A DNA stretch of 64,000 nt from an uncultured Alphaproteobacteria bacterium (GTDB lineage: Bacteria > Pseudomonadota > Alphaproteobacteria > Micavibrionales > Micavibrionaceae), in NCBI GenBank assembly GCA_946480475.1, contig CAMLJM010000014.1, positions 6,101 to 70,100 on the forward strand, in the 5' to 3' direction. The notes below the pieces were generated by a model. It saw only the letters and a list, made by a program, of their open reading frames with translations, was not told the origin of the DNA and ran no database searches. How positions within the stretch are numbered: position 1 is the stretch's first letter; every line of letters begins with the position of its first letter. The position numbers were made by a program, and so were the translations under genes. Shown here one piece after another: positions 20,780 to 29,263 of the stretch.

Positions 20780-20809
20780 AGAAGCCTTGCCGATGAGGGC
20801 AAGGCTTCT
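20780..20809 (-). terminator. Terminator between the major subunit gene and the chaperone gene
   Basis: A perfect 12-bp stem (AGAAGCCTTGCC / GGCAAGGCTTCT) with a 6-nt loop, followed on the minus strand by TTGCTTTTG. It lies just after the first DUF4402-like gene. Partial termination here would give much subunit and little chaperone, as is usual in chaperone-usher operons. Confidence 0.75.
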
Positions 20810-20826
20810 TTGGAAAATCTTTCAGA

Positions 20827-21420
20827 TTAGTATGAGAATACTACATCGAATGTACCAGCATAGGCACCGTCAGCATAAGCTGTACCGGCGGCGTTGGTTG
20901 TCAGTGTGGCACCCAGATCCAGAACAGAACCTGCACCGGCGTTATCCAGGTAAACTTGTGTCCAAGGTGTACCCGGTGTGCGCGCGACTGCAGCGGCACC
21001 ATTCCAGCTGCTCAGCCATGTGCCTAACTGGAAGGACACGCCGCCCAATACTGGTGGCACAACGTTCTGGATGTCGATATTGATTGTCGCACCCGGAGCT
21101 GCATCCGTCACAGTGATCTGTGCTTCGGACTGGTTGGTGTTATCGATAACGGCGATATAGGCAGGTGCACCTGTTGTTGTGGGTGCGCCCAGTGTGCCTG
21201 TTGTCGCACTCACGGCAATGCTGGCTGTTTGTGCGGCGTCGGCAATCGCGATAATTTCACCGAAGTTCATCTGGTTGTCTGGTGTCAATGTCATGGTGTT
21301 TGTTACCTGAACATCGACAGTCATGTTGGCGGTTTGGGCCTTGGCATCTGTTGTTACGCCCACCGCTGCACATGCAGCAATAATGGCGATAGCATATCTA
21401 ACATTCTTTAGACGTTTCAT
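20827..21420 (-). CDS. DUF4402-like exported surface subunit (major pilin candidate)
   Basis: A 197-residue protein with a signal peptide (cleavage near DAKAQ), Ala/Thr/Gly-rich strands, the MNFGEI motif and the closing DGAYAGTFDVVFSY, which mark DUF4402. The length and composition fit a secreted beta-sandwich subunit. A strong AGGAGCGAGGAA ribosome-binding region precedes the ATG, and a terminator follows the gene, both consistent with high expression. It is divergent from the usher-like gene across a 183-bp control region. Confidence 0.8.
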   Translation of the reverse strand: MKRLKNVRYAIAIIAACAAVGVTTDAKAQTANMTVDVQVTNTMTLTPDNQMNFGEIIAIADAAQTASIAVSATTGTLGAPTTTGAPAYIAVIDNTNQSEAQITVTDAAPGATINIDIQNVVPPVLGGVSFQLGTWLSSWNGAAAVARTPGTPWTQVYLDNAGAGSVLDLGATLTTNAAGTAYADGAYAGTFDVVFSY

Positions 21421-21473
21421 TTCCTCGCTCCTTGAGGCTAGAGTTAATCGTATATATTAATATCACACGGAAT

Positions 21474-21500
21474 TGATTAAATCATGATTAAAATTTGATT
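21474..21500. promoter_or_regulatory. Three TGATT repeats at 11-bp spacing in the divergent promoter region
   Basis: TGATT occurs at 21474, 21485 and 21496, exactly 11 bp apart, in an AT-rich 183-bp stretch between the major subunit gene and the usher-like gene. The first two copies are TGATTAAA, and they frame an AATCATGATT palindrome. Same-face repeats like this are typical of binding sites for response regulators or other dimers. The regulator is unknown. Confidence 0.4.
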
Positions 21501-21603
21501 CACATAATAAATATCCCATAGAAATCAGCACTTTATATTGTGTTTCTCACAGATCTTCGTCACAATGAATTTAGATCTTTAGCTCCTCTCCCTGATTACG
21601 TTA

Positions 21604-24600
21604 ATGCGCCATCCGCTTGTTTCCAGATGTGTCCTGCTTTATGGAATTTTTTGTCTGTCATACCCGGTTTATGGCGCGACTGATCCTGCGGTTTTGCATG
21701 AAAAGAAACTCTCCCTGGCCCGCAGTTTTGTCCAAAAATTAAAAAACAAGTTTGATGACACTGAAACGAATCTGCCGACATCATCCGTTTCGACAAAGGA
21801 AATGGCGCTTTCCCAAGTCGCCGATGGCGAGGAAGTACAATTTCGCCCGCGTTTGGACAAACTGACTCTGGATTATGATATTTACGCGATCAAAAGACCG
21901 AATGATTTCTATCTCTCTCTTACAGATTTGATCGATACACTTCATCTGCCGATTACTTTTAATAAAGAGGATCAAACGGCACGGGGCTGGTTCCTGCGCG
22001 AAGACTGGCTTTTCTATATGGATCTGAAGCAGGGTCATGTGCAGTCACGCCATCAGGACTTTGTTGTTTCGCCTCAGGACTATGAGGTCACTGATCATGA
22101 TATATTTATTGCCGGTAAAGTTGCGGGTTCATGGTTGGCGATGACCTTCGATTACGATGTGTCCCAGCAATATGTCGATATCGTCAGTGAATATCCGTTA
22201 CCGATTGTTGCGCAAATGAAGCGGCGCGATAATAAAGGCGGCGGGAAAATAAGGCAGAATGTTGCTCAGTTGCCGCGGCAGGAAGCCGAATATGAATGGG
22301 CGCACCTTACGACGGCTGATGTTTCTTTACGCACAAACTATAAGCGCGAGGGCGATACAGGGCAGAGCGAGCTTCTGAACAGGACCGATGTTGCGCTTGC
22401 AGGTGATTTGCTGAAGCATGATGCCTATGTATTCATGAATGCAGATGATCGTGATGGTGTTAACGCTATTACAGGCCGTTTATCACGCGCTAGTGATAAG
22501 CCTGAACTGTTGGGTGCCTTAAAGGCGCGTTCTTATGCCGTGGGGGATGTGACCACGGTCGATGTGCCATTGACCGGATATTCGACACAGGAATTAGGCG
22601 CCCGTGTCAGTAATAATCCTCTTTCGGGGATCAACTTCCAAAACACATCTATTACCGGTAATGCGGTGCCAGGATGGGATGTTGAGCTATATCGCGGGAA
22701 TACACGGGTGGATATCGTCACCGTTGATGATACAGGCCGGTATGAATTCACGGATGTTCAACTGTTTGCCGGTGACAATGAATTCGATATTTTATTCTAT
22801 GGCAATCAAGGTGAAGTGCGCCGTGAAAGCATAAACCTGCCGCTTAATGAAGCAACGCTTTCTGCTCAGGCTAGTACCTATGACGTTTCCCTAAGCATGA
22901 ATGAGAAGGCGACATATCGCCGCCTGGAATCAGAAGATGAAGACGTAGGCACGCCACGACTCGCCGGACAATATAACTTCTTCCTAGGTGACTCCCTCGC
23001 CTATGTGGGAGGACAAGCTGTTGAGGTGGATGGCCAGCAGAAACTTTTTGCTGGAACAGGTTTGACAAGCATCTGGAATGGCTTCGTGTTTGATACAAAT
23101 CTGGCTGTAGACGAGAAAGCTAATGCGGGGGCGCGGTTCGGGGCACGTAAGAATATAAATGACTGGAATCTGGCGCTCTCAACAGAATTTGCGACTGATG
23201 AGTTTACAGCTGATTCTGTGGCTGTGCCGCAAACATTCGGCGTGTTTGGTTCTGTACAGAGGACATATACGCCGCCGTTTGGCTTAAGTGGCAACCTGTT
23301 CCTGAATGGCAATTACAGGGAATATGCTGATGGTGCGACAGCCAATACGGCATCGGTTGGCGTGGGGCAGGGTTTCAGCAACTTATCTCTTAGCAATACT
23401 CTTTCTTATGATGAAACCATACCTGCTACAGGCTTAAAAACAGAACGTTTTGTCAATTCCTTGTCTGCCCGGGCTCGTTTAAGCAGCAAGATGACATTGC
23501 GCACAGGCGTTGATTATAGAATTAAACCAGAAAGCAGGATGGAACGCTATATTGCCAGTCTTAACTACCGGCCCACACGTGATCTGACGATTGACGTTGA
23601 AGCGGAGCATCGTCCGGAAGATAAATTCTCCGAAGGAGAAGTGCGTGCCAACTATATTCACCACAAATTTCGTTTATCACCTTTTGTTCGTTACGACTCT
23701 GACAACGATCTAACAACGGGGATAAATCTGACGACAGATTTTGTTAACCTGCCACACGATAATACGCCTTTGATGACAAGTGACCGTCTGACATCGCAGG
23801 GATTTGTTTCGGCAAAAGTTTACCTTGATGCGAATGGCAATTTTTCATTTGATGAAGGCGACGAACTGCTACCCGATGTTGTTGTGGAGAGCCTTAATTC
23901 GCGTCAACGGGAAGAAACCGCAGAGAATGGTTATGCATTGCTTAAAAAACTATCCACCAATTTGCCTACAGATGTGCGTGTTGACAAAGGTTCCTTGCCA
24001 GACCCCTTTATGGTTTCTGTGAATAAAGGTGGTTCCGTGTTACCGCGTGCTGGCAAGATTTATGAAATGGAATTTCCCATCCAGTTTGCCGGTGAAGTGG
24101 ATGGCACGGTTGCCTTTGCTGAAGAGTCGGGAGATACCCAACTCGCTAAGTTTGTAAGTGTTCAATTAATACCTGCCGACCCTGTACGAAATGAAAAAAT
24201 CACGGCTAAAGCTGCGCAGGACGGCTTCTATCTGTTATCGGAAGTGCCTCCCGGTCAGTATTTCCTGACTGTTGATCCGCAGGATGCCAAAATCTTTAAG
24301 GCGGCAAGACCCGTGCCACGACTCATGACGTTTACTCATGAGGGAACTACTTTCTACGCACAGGATCTGGTGATGCGGCAAGGGATTCAGGATATTGATT
24401 TTGAAGTTCTGCCGCCGGGTTATTTCCCGGATATGAGTCCGACAGAACCCGAATATTATATAAGTGTGGGGCAATCCAAGAAATCAGGGCCCTTACAGGC
24501 TTTATACCGCATGCGTATGAAGGACGTTATCGGACAGGTTGTGGCAGGGCTTCAGCCTGTTGTTAAAGAGGATGATGACACATATTATCGTCTGGGTCCG

Positions 24601-24744
24601 GGTGGCCTTGATGCTGCTTATCAGCGTTGCCAGATTATGTCTGCCCATAAGTTACCTTGCAAGGTCAGTGTGTTGCCTGTTGGGGTTGCCCCTGCCGTAT
24701 CGGAAAAGGCTGATTCTAAACCTACGAAGCAAGCGGCCTTATAA
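21604..24744 (+). CDS. Usher-like outer-membrane protein
   Basis: A 1,046-residue exported protein. After a signal peptide (cleavage near YPVYGA) residues about 80-210 form a domain with FYLSLTDLIDTLHLP and GWFLRED. Then follows a long beta-strand region like an usher barrel: PLTGYSTQELGAR, GWDVELYRGNTRVD, GRYEFTDVQLFAGDNEFD. The C-terminal third has carboxypeptidase-regulatory/SdrD-like Ig domains (VYLDANGNFSFDEGDE, LSEVPPGQYFLTVDP). The last 90 residues look SPOR-like (YYRLGPGG ... CKVSVLPVG). With the divergent chaperone and subunit genes it probably forms an unusual chaperone-usher type exporter. The classical FimD plug signature is not obvious to me. Confidence 0.75.
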   Translation: MRHPLVSRCVLLYGIFCLSYPVYGATDPAVLHEKKLSLARSFVQKLKNKFDDTETNLPTSSVSTKEMALSQVADGEEVQFRPRLDKLTLDYDIYAIKRPNDFYLSLTDLIDTLHLPITFNKEDQTARGWFLREDWLFYMDLKQGHVQSRHQDFVVSPQDYEVTDHDIFIAGKVAGSWLAMTFDYDVSQQYVDIVSEYPLPIVAQMKRRDNKGGGKIRQNVAQLPRQEAEYEWAHLTTADVSLRTNYKREGDTGQSELLNRTDVALAGDLLKHDAYVFMNADDRDGVNAITGRLSRASDKPELLGALKARSYAVGDVTTVDVPLTGYSTQELGARVSNNPLSGINFQNTSITGNAVPGWDVELYRGNTRVDIVTVDDTGRYEFTDVQLFAGDNEFDILFYGNQGEVRRESINLPLNEATLSAQASTYDVSLSMNEKATYRRLESEDEDVGTPRLAGQYNFFLGDSLAYVGGQAVEVDGQQKLFAGTGLTSIWNGFVFDTNLAVDEKANAGARFGARKNINDWNLALSTEFATDEFTADSVAVPQTFGVFGSVQRTYTPPFGLSGNLFLNGNYREYADGATANTASVGVGQGFSNLSLSNTLSYDETIPATGLKTERFVNSLSARARLSSKMTLRTGVDYRIKPESRMERYIASLNYRPTRDLTIDVEAEHRPEDKFSEGEVRANYIHHKFRLSPFVRYDSDNDLTTGINLTTDFVNLPHDNTPLMTSDRLTSQGFVSAKVYLDANGNFSFDEGDELLPDVVVESLNSRQREETAENGYALLKKLSTNLPTDVRVDKGSLPDPFMVSVNKGGSVLPRAGKIYEMEFPIQFAGEVDGTVAFAEESGDTQLAKFVSVQLIPADPVRNEKITAKAAQDGFYLLSEVPPGQYFLTVDPQDAKIFKAARPVPRLMTFTHEGTTFYAQDLVMRQGIQDIDFEVLPPGYFPDMSPTEPEYYISVGQSKKSGPLQALYRMRMKDVIGQVVAGLQPVVKEDDDTYYRLGPGGLDAAYQRCQIMSAHKLPCKVSVLPVGVAPAVSEKADSKPTKQAAL

Positions 24745-24780
24745 GAAAAGCCCATTCTTTTATGATTCGGCTATGGCATA

Positions 24781-27363
24781 ATGCCCGCCATGAATATCAG
24801 AGAAACACTTCATAAAGCTACCCATCTTGTACCTGTGATTTTGTTAGGGATAGCCCTGACCATTGTTCATCACGAAATCAGTCAGCACAATTTACGGGAC
24901 ATCAGGCAGACGGTTTATGACATGCCATGGATTGCTGTGGTGTTGTCTGTCGGCCTCATGTTGCTCAACTACCTTATTCTGGGTGGCTATGACGCTCTGG
25001 CGCTTCGTTACACAGGACATCGCCATATTGGCGCCGCCAAAATTATGCTGACCTCCTTTATCAGTTACGCCATCAGTAATAATACAGGGCACGCATGGGC
25101 GGCGGGGGGGTCTATTCGCTATCGTTTCTATACAGCCTGGGGCGTGCCGGGCTGGGACATTCTCAAAATATCGCTGTTTTTGGGGCTGACCTACCTGGTT
25201 GGCGTGATGACCATGGGGCTAGGTGGCACGTTGCTTTTGCCCGCGTCTGTCAAAGATCATCTTGAAAATCCGCATATGATTACGGTGATGATGATCTCAT
25301 GTCTGGCTTTCCTATCCGCTTACTGGGCTTGCATTCTGTTTTGGCGCAAACCGATCAGGATTAAGGGTGTCGAAGTGGTTTTACCCTCTCCGAAGGCGGG
25401 TCTGTTTCAAACCGTGGTGTCGTGCTTTGATCTTGTATTGGCAGCCAGTGTGCTCTGGGTCTTCCTTGACGGCCGCATACCCTATGGCTTTGAAGCATTT
25501 CTGGTCATTTTTATTCTGGCGCAACTGGCGGGGTTATTGTCACAGGTGCCCGGTGGTATCGGGGTATTCGAAGGTGCATTTTTGTGGTTGCTCAGTGGCA
25601 CTATTAATGAAGGACAGCATCTGATCGTTGTCAGTGCGCTGGTTCTCTACCGGGTTGTTTATTATTTCCTTCCTCTGGCGATAGCCGGGGTCGGGTTGCT
25701 GGCTTATGAAATGCATGCGCGCCGTCACTCCCTAACGGAAGGTGGACGTGTCATTGGCAAGCTTTTGAACGGGATTATGCCGCAGCTTTTTGCCGTGCTG
25801 TTGTTGATCTCGGGGGCTGTCCTTTTGGTATCGGGGGCCACACCGACAGTTCCTGAATCGATGCATTGGCTGCGCGACTTTATTCCGCTGCCCGTTATCG
25901 AGGTATCTCATCTGCTGGGAAGTCTGGCAGGACTTGTGTTGTTGTTCCTGGCGCGCGGTATCTACTTACGCCTGGATGCAGCCTGGTATGGCAGTATTTT
26001 ATTCCTGTTGCTGGGGATTGTGGTTTCCTTGCTCAAGGGTTTCGATTGGCATGAAGCTGTCATACTCAGCGTTATGCTTTTGATGTTATTACCGGCCCGT
26101 TCTTACTTCAGGCGCCCTTCATCCCTTTTCAATATGCCGCTTTCCTGGACTTGGGCAGGTATGGTCCTGGCGGTGTTAGCAGGCTCTACCTGGCTTGGCT
26201 TCTTTGCCTTCCGTCATGTTGATTATGCCGATAGTTTGTGGTGGCAGTTCTCATACACTGACGATGCACCACGTTTTCTGCGAGCTTTGTTGCTGGTGGT
26301 TGTCGTCACCACGGCCTATTTGCTAACCAGATTATTAGCGGTCGCGCGACCCCATATCTTTAACTTCCCGACAACGGAAGAACTGGTGGAAGCCGCACAG
26401 TTGGTCCGCAGTGGCGATGAGACACAAGGTTTCCTGGCGTTTCTTGGCGACAAAAAATTATTCTGGAGCCCAGATCGTCAAGCTTTCATTATGTTCGCTG
26501 AAACAACCAAATACTGGATTGCTATGGGTAATCCTGTGGGGCGATACGAATCATTCGAGTCTCTTCTATGGACCTTCCGGGAGGAGGCTGACCGTCATGG
26601 CGCCAAGATTGTATTTTACGAAGTTGGTGAGAAATGCCTGCCTCTGTTTCTCGATCTCGGCCTGACATTGCTGAAAATTGGCGAGGAGGCCAAAGTTAAG
26701 CTTTCAGATTTTAATCTGGAAGGCGGCCACCGCGAAAGTCAGCGCAAAACGCGGAATAAATTTATCAAACAGCAATACAGCTTCTCTATCTTTGAGCGTC
26801 ATGAAGTGGCAGCACATCTGCATACGTTGCATGATATTTCCGAGAAGTGGTTACAACGTAAGAACACGCGCGAGAAAGGGTTCTCTCTCGGTTTCTTTGA
26901 TCCTGATTATATAGTGCATACGCGTGTTGGCGTGGTGCGTCATCCTTCCGGCCAAATCATGGCTTTTGCCAATTTATGGGAGACCTTTAATAAAAAGGAA
27001 GTTTCAATAGATCTGATGCGCTATGCCCCTGAAGCGCCCGGCGGCGTCATGGATTTCTTGTTTGTAGAATTAATTATGTGGGCCAAGAGTGAAGGTGTCG
27101 AATGGTTCAATCTGGGTATGGCGCCGCTGTCAGGCCTTGAACGTCATGCGCTGGCGCCATTATGGCACAAAATGGGCACTGCCATATATGACTTTGGTGA
27201 AGAATTTTATAACTTTGAAGGATTGCATGATTATAAGGCCAAGTTTGACCCTGTCTGGTTCCCACGCTATCTGGCGGCGCCTGCGGGGTTATCGGCGCCT
27301 TTGATATTGATGACGATTGCCAAGCTGATTGCTGGTGGTTGGCGGGGCGTTCTTGGCAAGTAA
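24781..27363 (+). CDS. mprF: MprF-type phosphatidylglycerol lysyltransferase/flippase
   Basis: An 860-residue bifunctional membrane protein. The N-terminal half (to about 520) has a dozen or so helices of the flippase domain, with the family motif LLSQVPGGIGVFEGAFL. The C-terminal cytoplasmic domain (about 535-850) is a GNAT-like aminoacyl-tRNA transferase (DUF2156) with WIAMGNPVG and WFNLGMAPLSGL. It adds Lys or Ala from aminoacyl-tRNA to phosphatidylglycerol and moves the lipid outward, lowering sensitivity to cationic peptides. Starts at 24781 or 24790 are possible. It sits 36 bp after the usher-like gene. Confidence 0.93.
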   Translation: MPAMNIRETLHKATHLVPVILLGIALTIVHHEISQHNLRDIRQTVYDMPWIAVVLSVGLMLLNYLILGGYDALALRYTGHRHIGAAKIMLTSFISYAISNNTGHAWAAGGSIRYRFYTAWGVPGWDILKISLFLGLTYLVGVMTMGLGGTLLLPASVKDHLENPHMITVMMISCLAFLSAYWACILFWRKPIRIKGVEVVLPSPKAGLFQTVVSCFDLVLAASVLWVFLDGRIPYGFEAFLVIFILAQLAGLLSQVPGGIGVFEGAFLWLLSGTINEGQHLIVVSALVLYRVVYYFLPLAIAGVGLLAYEMHARRHSLTEGGRVIGKLLNGIMPQLFAVLLLISGAVLLVSGATPTVPESMHWLRDFIPLPVIEVSHLLGSLAGLVLLFLARGIYLRLDAAWYGSILFLLLGIVVSLLKGFDWHEAVILSVMLLMLLPARSYFRRPSSLFNMPLSWTWAGMVLAVLAGSTWLGFFAFRHVDYADSLWWQFSYTDDAPRFLRALLLVVVVTTAYLLTRLLAVARPHIFNFPTTEELVEAAQLVRSGDETQGFLAFLGDKKLFWSPDRQAFIMFAETTKYWIAMGNPVGRYESFESLLWTFREEADRHGAKIVFYEVGEKCLPLFLDLGLTLLKIGEEAKVKLSDFNLEGGHRESQRKTRNKFIKQQYSFSIFERHEVAAHLHTLHDISEKWLQRKNTREKGFSLGFFDPDYIVHTRVGVVRHPSGQIMAFANLWETFNKKEVSIDLMRYAPEAPGGVMDFLFVELIMWAKSEGVEWFNLGMAPLSGLERHALAPLWHKMGTAIYDFGEEFYNFEGLHDYKAKFDPVWFPRYLAAPAGLSAPLILMTIAKLIAGGWRGVLGK

Positions 27364-27410
27364 AGAGTTTGTGCTATCTTATTTATATGGCAATTATCAG
27401 GAAGGTCATC

Positions 27411-28172
27411 ATGCGCAAATTCTGGCTATGGGCGACAATGGCACTGCTGGCTTTAGCACCGGCAGCTTGGGCACAACAATACAATGATATTTCTATAGAT
27501 ATTCAGGAAGTGGATACTGACCGCGATGGCAAAATTTCCTCGACTGAGTCCGCGGCTTATATCCGTAAACTTCAGGCCGAGGAGGCGGCGCGGAAGAAGG
27601 CTGCTAACATACCGCTGACGTATGTTCCTGTAAAAGATGAGCCGTCTGTAGCCGCTCCCCAAGAATCGGCTAAACCCGCCCCTGTTGTAGAGCAACCTAA
27701 AAAAACTGAACCTGAAAAGAAAGAGTGGGTGCGTCGTACCGACGTTAATAAGAACGATCAGAAGGAATATAATAATCGCCAGGACGAAATGAAGGCCATG
27801 GATGCGGATGGTGATGGTGTTTTGCAACGGGGTGAATTGCAAAAGAGTGTCGGTGATAAATTTGATGCTGCTGATACCAATAAAGATGGTGCTTTATCGC
27901 AGGACGAGACGGCAGCCGCACTTGAAAAACTTAAGGCTGATAAAACTGCGACGCAAGGCAAAGCCGAAGCAGCGCAGCAAGCCAACCGTGTGAAGAATAA
28001 ATACAAGCAGGCTGATGAAAATCGCGACGGTCAGGTTTCCAGGGAAGAATATACAAGCTTTATGAATGAACGGCAGGATACGTTTGACCGGGATGGCGAC
28101 GGTATTATCACGGAAGATGAATATCGAACCGATGGAGAAAAGGTCCCCAGTTGGTATCGTAAAAAGGATTAA
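27411..28172 (+). CDS. Exported EF-hand protein with five calcium-binding loops
   Basis: About 253 residues from the ATG at 27411, which follows an AGGAAGGTC ribosome-binding site. A signal peptide (cleavage after AAWA) is followed by five EF-hand-like loops: DTDRDGKISSTE (35-46), DADGDGVLQRGE, DTNKDGALSQDE, DENRDGQVSREE and DRDGDGIITEDE. The first is separated from the rest by a Pro/Lys/Glu linker. All loops keep acidic residues at 1, 3, 5 and 12, so calcium binding in the periplasm is likely. It follows mprF by 47 bp. A role in the envelope is inferred. Confidence 0.85.
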   Translation: MRKFWLWATMALLALAPAAWAQQYNDISIDIQEVDTDRDGKISSTESAAYIRKLQAEEAARKKAANIPLTYVPVKDEPSVAAPQESAKPAPVVEQPKKTEPEKKEWVRRTDVNKNDQKEYNNRQDEMKAMDADGDGVLQRGELQKSVGDKFDAADTNKDGALSQDETAAALEKLKADKTATQGKAEAAQQANRVKNKYKQADENRDGQVSREEYTSFMNERQDTFDRDGDGIITEDEYRTDGEKVPSWYRKKD

Positions 28173-28215
28173 TATAAGTTTTGGTAACCAAACTAAGCTT
28201 GGTAGCTGTATTTTC

Positions 28216-28410
28216 TTGACACTTCTTTACAATCCGTGTTCCTATTTTCCCATGTCAATGCTGAATGCCAGACTTATGAATCGCCATCAGGCCATGCTCA
28301 TGCGTAAGGGCAGAGGGTAAGACCCCCTGCCGTCCAAGCGAATGTCGCGTTTTCAGGCGCATTCCCCTTTGAAATCATAAACATATAATTCAGACCGTAA
28401 GGGGCTGACC
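28216..28410 (+). promoter_or_regulatory. Leader region of the S-methylmethionine operon: promoter, Met-rich leader frame and two hairpins
   Basis: A TTGACA box at 28216-28221 is followed at 17-18 bp by a weak -10 (TTCCTA/TCCTAT), placing the transcript start close to the ATG at 28252, so the leader frame would be leaderless. Hairpin 1 (GGCAGAGGG 28309-28317 / CCCCCTGCC 28323-28331, one A-C mismatch) holds the leader's TAA stop in its loop. Hairpin 2 is GAATG-t-CGC 28340-28348 / GCGCATTC 28357-28364. CCCCTT (28364-28369) can pair with AAGGGG (28399-28404), the ribosome-binding site of the methyltransferase gene. There is no strong U-run, so translational control fits better than classical termination. 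No match to SAM-II or other SAM riboswitch consensus was recognised. Confidence 0.5.
28252..28320 (+). CDS. Putative Met-rich leader peptide (22 residues)
   Basis: A 22-codon frame with Met at positions 1, 3, 9, 15 and 17 and a basic end. Its stop codon lies in the loop of a GC-rich hairpin. The predicted transcription start almost coincides with its ATG, as known for the leaderless trpL leader of Sinorhizobium. It precedes genes that make and use S-methylmethionine, so a ribosome-stalling or attenuation role sensing methionine supply is plausible. The Met content is the only coding evidence, and it could be chance in so short a frame. Confidence 0.4.
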   Translation: MSMLNARLMNRHQAMLMRKGRG

Positions 28411-29253
28411 ATGTGCGCAAATGTTCATAAACCTCAAGAGCATAGCCTTATCCTGCTTAAAGATTTCTTTAACCGGAGTCAGGCAAATATCAGTATTTCA
28501 CGCAGGCCTAATGTTTTTTTACCGGACGAATGGACGCAAGCATTCGCTGCCGGCCTGGAGAAGTTGCCATCGCTGCAGGCAGTGAATCGTTCCGTGCTCG
28601 AGGTGGGTGTTGGCACTGGAGTTGTTATGGCGGGATTGCTCACGCAACCGCAAACGCCACTAGAATATATAGGTGTTGATATATGCGGCGATGCTATTCA
28701 ATCCGCACAAGCTTTGGCTGACAAGCATGAATGGCGTGTAAAACTTAAGGCGTCCGATCTGCTGACTAATATGACAGATGCTGAGCTTCATTATGTTACT
28801 CATATCGTTGCCTGTATTCCGCAGGTTCCTGCGAAGGTTGATTTGTCAGAGGCCGATAATTCCGCGCATTATTATCTTCCTCAGGGTTCCACATGGGACT
28901 CGTTTGGTTTGGGCTTGAATGCAGCTCTTCTGGATCAAGCTCGCAACCGCGCACCTCAGGCCAGTGTGACACTTAACCTTTCCGGCAGGCCGGGTTTGGA
29001 GCGTCTTAATGAACTTTTCCGGGAATATGGTTACAATGCCGAAGTTGTACACGAAACCATGGTTTCCCAGCATGGCGATACATCTTTGCGATCCCTTGCC
29101 GACCTGGAATGTGATGGTTGTGCGCCATTTGAATTCTATGCCGACGAGGCAGGCCAGCAACGCATATCGGCAGTGCAAGCCGAGGCCAGGCGGCTTAATC
29201 AAGCGCCTGTATTTCATAAGATTTACGTGCTTTCGGCACCTGCTTTCAAGTAA
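28411..29253 (+). CDS. SAM-dependent methyltransferase resembling the catalytic domain of methionine S-methyltransferase
   Basis: A 280-residue class I methyltransferase with the SAM motif LEVGVGTG (63-70) and GVDICGDAI (88-96). From residue 130 it follows plant methionine S-methyltransferase (MMT) closely in its marks: ACIPQ (134-138), WDSFGLGLN (162-170), NLSGRPG (189-195) and the ending FHKIYVLSAP. MMT makes S-methylmethionine from SAM and methionine; plant MMT is over 1,000 residues with a C-terminal aminotransferase-like part that is missing here. The next gene is homocysteine S-methyltransferase, which consumes S-methylmethionine, so the pair could form a complete cycle. The assignment rests on remembered family motifs. 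Confidence 0.7.
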   Translation: MCANVHKPQEHSLILLKDFFNRSQANISISRRPNVFLPDEWTQAFAAGLEKLPSLQAVNRSVLEVGVGTGVVMAGLLTQPQTPLEYIGVDICGDAIQSAQALADKHEWRVKLKASDLLTNMTDAELHYVTHIVACIPQVPAKVDLSEADNSAHYYLPQGSTWDSFGLGLNAALLDQARNRAPQASVTLNLSGRPGLERLNELFREYGYNAEVVHETMVSQHGDTSLRSLADLECDGCAPFEFYADEAGQQRISAVQAEARRLNQAPVFHKIYVLSAPAFK

Positions 29254-29263
29254 GGATTTTGTT

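Noticed and set aside
28175..28410. SAM-II or another known SAM riboswitch before the methyltransferase pair.
   Set aside because: I looked for the conserved loops and pseudoknot of SAM-II and found none; the hairpins and Met-rich frame fit a leader-peptide element better. A covariance-model scan would settle it.
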